A DNA stretch of 35,548 bases from Phallusia fumigata (lineage: Eukaryota > Chordata > Ascidiacea > Phlebobranchia > Ascidiidae), in contig QXVZ01020258.1 of NCBI GenBank assembly GCA_008931825.1, forward strand, positions 1 to 35,548, written 5' to 3'. A program made the translations under genes and the position numbers. This document shows positions 30,681 through 35,548 of the stretch, piece after piece (positions within the stretch are counted from its first letter, which is position 1; every line of letters starts with the position of its first letter). The notes below the pieces were generated by a model that worked only from the letters and a program-made list of their open reading frames with translations, was not told the DNA's origin and did not search any database.

Positions 30681-31813
30681 GGGTCAAAATATAATGACGC
30701 ACTCCTGTAGTGTATGAATTATTACGTTCAGATTCGATCCTAATTGTACGGCAAGCGGACCAGCAGTGTAACTCTGCAATTGCTTAATTAATGGCCTGGT
30801 TGGGGAAAACCGTCGGGTAAATCGTAACCGGAAACATAATACTGGGGACCATAATTATAGAGTGGCGTTTGTTTACGCACAGATGTTTCGAAAAAAAGCA
30901 AATTATTACATTTAATTCAATTCGATTCGAACTGAATAGTTGCTCAAACCTCTACTTGTGTATTGCCAAACCAACATTACACTTATCGGAATGGGATTAA
31001 AATAGATTGACATTAGGGCTTAATCATTTTAGCACAGAGTAAAATGCATAAATGTTTACAATAAAAAGCACTCGAAAACCAAATGAACAAAACACTAATC
31101 TGTTCGTATTGCTGTTTCTGCATGCAACAAGAAAATTCAGTTAAATATCAGGTTAAGGCATTCACCAAAATTTCCCGGTAATCGTTCAGGCTTACCATAG
31201 TACTTGGACATCCAAGCTGTGCTTTTGTTTAAATATTAATACAGCAAGATATGTGGCGTAGCTTGTCGTCACGATTCCAACAATTCAGTTGTTTAAACTT
31301 CTTACCCAGTCAGCAAGCAAACGTGCCGCATACAAACAACCTTGCTAATATCTTTGCTATAAATATAGATTTGATACATTATGTGCGGTCATTATCATTT
31401 AGTTAATTACCTTGCCTTATGATGCCATTAGCATCTAATTTAGTGTAAATTGTGGGATAATAGATTTGAGTTATTTTTAGTTTCATCTCCCATTTGCAAG
31501 TAAACGAATTATGGCAGAAACAAGTTTCACTTTACGTCAAACCACTTCAGATTGGTGGTGTTTCCCTTATTGCCATTGCACGTATGCTATAATTTGCAAA
31601 GAATACATATTTATTACCCGCATTACAGTACATTAGGTTTCTACTTTCCATGGTAATTTATAAAAGTAGTATTAATACGGCGTGGACACTTTAGGATATG
31701 GAAAAAAATGTAAACAAAAAAGAAGAATACATTTGCCGGATCCAACCAAATCATTTCTAACTCTACGTTATGATAATTTCTATGTCAAAAGCACGATTTA
31801 ACTAACCAACTGG

Positions 31814-32246
31814 TTGACCTGTAGCAATGTTTGGCCGGGCTGCAGCAAACCAGACGACACCATTATAACGACTTATTCCAACGCGGTTTCGGTGATGCGC
31901 TATAAATTCATCAACAACGTTAAGCACTTTGACAAACCAAATACAAGCTTACATGCTACTGTATTGTTGAGAAATACTGCAAACGGAAGCAGAGTTATTG
32001 TAACGCACCGCCTTTTTGCACCATATTATTGCAATTGCATTTAAGTCACCACTAAACAATCACAGATTATTTTTTTACAAACTGAATGTCTCATCAGCCA
32101 CCAAAAAAGAACGCTCGTTTTTTTATGAAACAGAGGTATGTGACCAACCGCTAGAATGCGTGGCCCGCAAGACCTTCAGTCACTTTCTTGGCGCTGCACC
32201 GTTTTGCTTTCAGGGCAGAAAAGCAATAGTGAAAATACACATTTAA
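31814..32246 (+). other. Unassigned open frames in the copy-specific kilobase
   Basis: Two adjacent plus-strand open frames, 31814-32044 and 32016-32246, lie in the stretch unique to the older duplication copy. The first has several Cys residues and NxS/T sites (TCSNVWPGCSKPDD, RNTANGS), which would suit an extracellular exon. The second carries VCDQPLECVARK. Neither begins with a convincing ATG, and no splice sites were established. I do not recognise a family; they could be chance open frames. Confidence 0.2.
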
Positions 32247-32713
32247 GTTTGTAAGAGTAACTACTGAGGCAATCAGGTTCAAAATTTTTCAAGAACAAAC
32301 CCGGTATCTGTATGTTTTTCAACTTTGAACTCATTTGGATTAATAATTCTGATCAAAACGGTCTTCAAACGAAAAAACCGATTTTTAGAGGTTGCGAAAT
32401 GGATAAACCAAACCAAAACTTTAATAATGCATTGAGTAATTCTTGCCATGTAACGACTAAAATAAAGTACTTAACTTGTTTACAATAATATACATAGCAT
32501 TTTTCGAAAACATACTATTTGTGTGCCTCTGGGTCAACCGATGGGTGAACTAGGGTCTTAAGCTGTCAGATTGAAAACGATATGTAGTTGTATGAGCGTC
32601 GCAACTAGTCAGTCGATACACAGAGTATTTAATCGCTGATTTGGTGAGAGAGTGATGTCGGGTAAACCAATGCATGATTGTAAGATAATTATAACTTCAA
32701 AAATAATAGCACT

Positions 32714-33085
32714 AACTACATAAGTCACATAGAAAGTAGACTTAATGCTCCAATTAACAACTGGTTTCAAAATATTTTACGGAAAGAAAAACAAGATGCT
32801 TATCTACACACAAGTGGAAAAGGTCAACACAACTTACTGTGCATCGTAGCTTGTCTTCTTCAGAATTCCTTTACTGAACCAAGTTTGCTATTCTTCAGTC
32901 ATAAGCACTTGCAGCCACACTTCGAAGCAATTGCGACTCGCCAATTTCTCTCTCACGTCAAGGTTGTTTGCCACACAACGCCTTTTTCTCAGCCTTTGTC
33001 GAGCGTTATCGAGATTGTACTCGCATTACGTACATCTGGGCAAATTAGAGGAAATTTAACGGAACGACAATTAAGCTTACCATAA
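32714..33085 (+). pseudogene. Duplicated open frame of unknown nature, copy 1
   Basis: An open frame of about 124 codons, from NNSTNYISHIESRLNAP to a stop after RQLSLP. It has no ATG at its left edge but stays open in the same place as a duplicated copy at 34967-35347. Protein-level agreement is good over the first half and at the end (PLSSVxEIVLALRTSxQIRGN). No domain is recognised. It could be a coding exon, a decayed exon or chance. Confidence 0.3.
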
Positions 33086-33479
33086 AATATCAAAACAATT
33101 CTTTTTACGTAGATGTGGCTTGTCTCATAGCTCAGTGTTATATTTATAATTCGCGACATGTTAAGACAGGCAAATATCATAATTTAAAATCTTTATTTGG
33201 GTATTTGGCTTTCTCTTGTATAAAAATAAAGCGGCGCATAATGTTCGAGAAATCATTTCCTGTACATTTACCAGTTTTTAAACGTCCGCCAATGAGTATA
33301 ACTAACATATAAACTGCAAAAGTACGAGTTTATATTTTGACCATGTATAGCCCGAGAGGGAGGCGCATCAATGTATTTGTGTGCAAGAAACGAAATGGAA
33401 AGGTTGAAAAGCACACGAACTAGGAGATGGTATTTACACAAGCTATCCACATTTTTCTCAAATTCGGATATTGCTTAAA

Positions 33480-33990
33480 AATTCGACCCATATTAGGGGC
33501 TAGTGGGGCAACAGCTGGGTGTCTGGGGTGAAACACGGCAATAGTTCTACCACTATATAATGGCATGTTAGACAAACTGCCCGAATTTCACCTAATTTGA
33601 ACAATGGCAAATAATTTGTCACATTTTAGGGGGCTAATGGAGTAACTGCAGGGGCTATTAGGAAAAATATAGCAATCGATACCCCGGAATGCCACAACCA
33701 AAAGTACATCAAAATTTCATCCCGATTGGAGATTGTACAAAAACTGGAGGGAGCCACAAGACAACCACTAGGGTCACATGCTTACTAAGTTGGTGACAAC
33801 CCCTGACTTGAACCACCACCCACCAAACGTCCATTTAACTGGGAAACAGTTCATACTCCACCTAACCTAACTTTACTGTTACTTGTATAACACAATATTC
33901 AGAGAAACCTTTCGTTTTTTTGTGTTTGCAAGCATGCAGAATGTTTTACTAGTTTGTGGCGAGCGGGATAACCACTGGGGTTACATACAA
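33480..33990. repeat. Low-complexity repeat-like stretch
   Basis: The sequences 'ttaggggctagtggggcaac' and 'ttagggggctaatggagtaa' recur about 140 bp apart, followed by 'ggataaccactggggtta', which resembles 29220-29245. It is probably a decayed element, with no gene seen. Confidence 0.35.
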
Positions 33991-33999
33991 GTTGTGGTT

Positions 34000-34920
34000 T
34001 TGGTTTAAATATTAAAGCAGGAGGTGCGGCGTAGCTTGTCGCCACGATTCAACTAATTCTGTTGTTTTCACTGCGTACGCAGTCAGCAAGCAAACGTGCT
34101 GCATGAAAACGACCTTGCTAATATCTTTGCTACAAATATAGATGTGATATATTATGTGCGGTTACCATCATTTAGATAATCAGGTTGCCTTGTGTTGCTA
34201 TTAGCATCTAATTTAGTTTGAATTGCGGGGATACCAGATTAATAGGTTTAAGTTATTTTTAATTTCATCTTCCATTTGCAAGTAAACAAATTATGGTAAA
34301 CACCAAGTTTTACTTCAAGTCAAACCACGTTGGATTGTTGGTGTTCCCCGTATTGCCATTGCACGTACGCTACGAGTTTTATTTTTCACATATATCGTTT
34401 CCTATTATTTGCGAAGATTATACGTTTATTACCCGCATTGCAGGAAATTGGGTCNGGTTTTGGTTTAAATATTAAAGCAAGAGGTGCGGCGTAGCTTGTC
34501 GTCTCGATTCAAATAATTCTGTTGTTTTCACTAAGTACGCAGTCAGCAAGCAAACGCGGGGCATAAAAAACGACCTTGCTAATATCTTTGCTACAAATAT
34601 AGATGTGATATATTATGCGCGGTCACCATCATTTAGTTAATTACGCTACCTTGTGTTGCTATTAGCATCTAATTTAGTTTGAATTGCGGGGATACCTGAT
34701 TAATAGGTTTAAGTTACTTTTAATTTCATCTTCCATTTGCAAGTAAACAAATTATGGTAGACCCCAAATTTTACATGAAGTCAAACCACGTTGGATTGTT
34801 GGTGTTCCCCTTATTGCCATTGCACGTACGCTACGAGTTTTATTTTTCACATATATCGTTTCCTATTATTTGCGAAGATTATACGTTTATTACCCGCATT
34901 GTAGTACATTAGGTCCCTAC
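34000..34920. repeat. Two near-identical tandem copies joined by a single N
   Basis: Bases 33996-34454 and 34456-34920 are collinear at an offset of 460, with scattered differences, and meet at the N at 34455. The differences rule out an exact overlap. Two haplotypes placed in tandem is the most likely reading, with a true young tandem duplication second. Both resemble 31230-31690. Confidence 0.7.
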
Positions 34921-34966
34921 TTTCCTTGGTAATTTATAAAATTATTGTTTCTGCAAGTACGAGCGC

Positions 34967-35347
34967 ATGGATCCCCAGCCAAATAATAACACTAACTACA
35001 TAAGTCACATAGAAAGCAGACTTAATGCTCCAATTAACAACTGGCATCAAAATATTTTATTGAATAAAAAACAAGATGCCTATTTACACACAAGTAATAA
35101 AGGTCAACACAACTTACTTTTCATCGTAGCTTGTTTTCTTCATATCTCCTTCACTGAACCAAGTTTGGGGTTCGTCAGTTCACAAGCACTTGCAGCCACC
35201 ATTCGAAGCAATTGCGACTCGCCATTTTCTTTTTCACATCAAGGTTGTTTACCACACAACACCTTTTCTCAGCCTTTGTCGAGCGTTTGCGAGATTGTAC
35301 TCGCGTTACGTACATCTGTGCAAATTAGAGGAAACGCAACGAAATGA
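34967..35347 (+). pseudogene. Duplicated open frame of unknown nature, copy 2
   Basis: A 126-codon open frame starting MDPQPNNNTNYISHI. Relative to copy 1 at 32714-33085 it carries a one-base insertion near 35180 and a one-base deletion near 35268, so the middle third is read in a different frame, while both ends agree. No stop codon appears despite the shift. Either the middle is not protein-constrained or the frame is accidental. Confidence 0.3.
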
Positions 35348-35548
35348 CAATTGCCATAAAAAATCAAAACAATTCGAAATCTTTATTCGGCTATTTTTGT
35401 TTTTTTTGCATCAAAATAAAACAGGGCACAATGGTCGAAAAATAGTTTCTTGTACGTTTGTCCGCACGAGTTTGATTAGCCTTTCTGTTGCGTACGAGAT
35501 TAGACGGTTGATTTGTATTTTGACCCTGTACAGGCTGTAAAGTAATGA

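Larger units (their letters stand above)
31200..33330. repeat. Segmental duplication, older copy
   Basis: Homology to 34000-35470 begins near 'gtttaaatattaatacagca' and continues through 'gtcagcaagcaaacgtgc', 'attgccattgcacgtatgc', 'cactaactacataagtcaca' and 'caaattagaggaaa'. The segment 31690-32690 has no counterpart in the second copy, so one copy carries an insertion or the other a deletion of about 1 kb. Confidence 0.65.

Noticed and set aside
1-35548. CRISPR array or bacterial-type operon
   Set aside because: Introns, splice sites and eukaryotic transposons dominate. The regular repeats are protein-coding LRR exons with kilobase spacers.

Overview
The window looks like an AT-rich invertebrate chordate genome, most likely a tunicate such as Ciona. 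The grounds are short AT-rich introns and spacers, repeated TGACGTCA-bearing non-coding sequence, abundant small DNA transposons, and one NACHT-type innate immune receptor gene with its leucine-rich repeats (LRRs) split into modular exons. The species is an inference; no database was consulted. Eight N runs (2076, 5614, 10264-10444, 11977, 18295, 18578, 18952, 34455) show a shotgun scaffold with imperfect joins.

The one convincing gene lies on the minus strand between about 27.34 kb and 0.85 kb. Its 5' part is compact. Exon 1 (27088-27306) holds the ATG and a proline-rich run of 12-13-residue repeats. Exon 2 (26639-27026) is rich in Q, T and S. Exon 3 (24831-26542) encodes a complete NACHT ATPase plus winged-helix and helical regions. 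Exons 1 to 3 splice in frame and regenerate a Cys codon at the second junction. Downstream, over about 22 kb, are nine LRR-coding exons at 23520, 20431, 16485, 14678, 14221, 11996, 8527, 5089 and 851. The first eight are each exactly 162 bp, phase 0 at both ends, and encode two LRRs. The last is a diverged terminal exon with a stop. Two further LRR pieces (5615-5767 and 11886-11976) abut single-N joins; the first is an exact copy and is probably an assembly artefact.

LRRs 2-8 share a nearly fixed framework, while a few residues on the predicted exposed face of the solenoid vary. Their introns are homologous mosaics of the same repeat modules, so the array grew by duplication of DNA segments of several hundred bp to kilobases. 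The link between the NACHT exon and the array is not settled. The NACHT exon runs into a stop with an AATAAA signal 45 bp further on, and I found no good phase-0 splice donor at its end. A short LRR-less receptor, or a missed linking exon, are both possible.

The flanks (1-850 and 27.3-35.5 kb) contain no gene I can name. They hold mobile elements with identifiable ends: a 379-bp hAT-type element with an 8-bp target duplication just upstream of the receptor, two LTR-like elements with 4-bp target duplications (one with an empty paralogous site), and a 26-bp perfect inverted repeat flanked by TAA. There is also a segmental duplication at 31.2-33.3 and 34.0-35.5 kb that carries an unexplained open frame in both copies.
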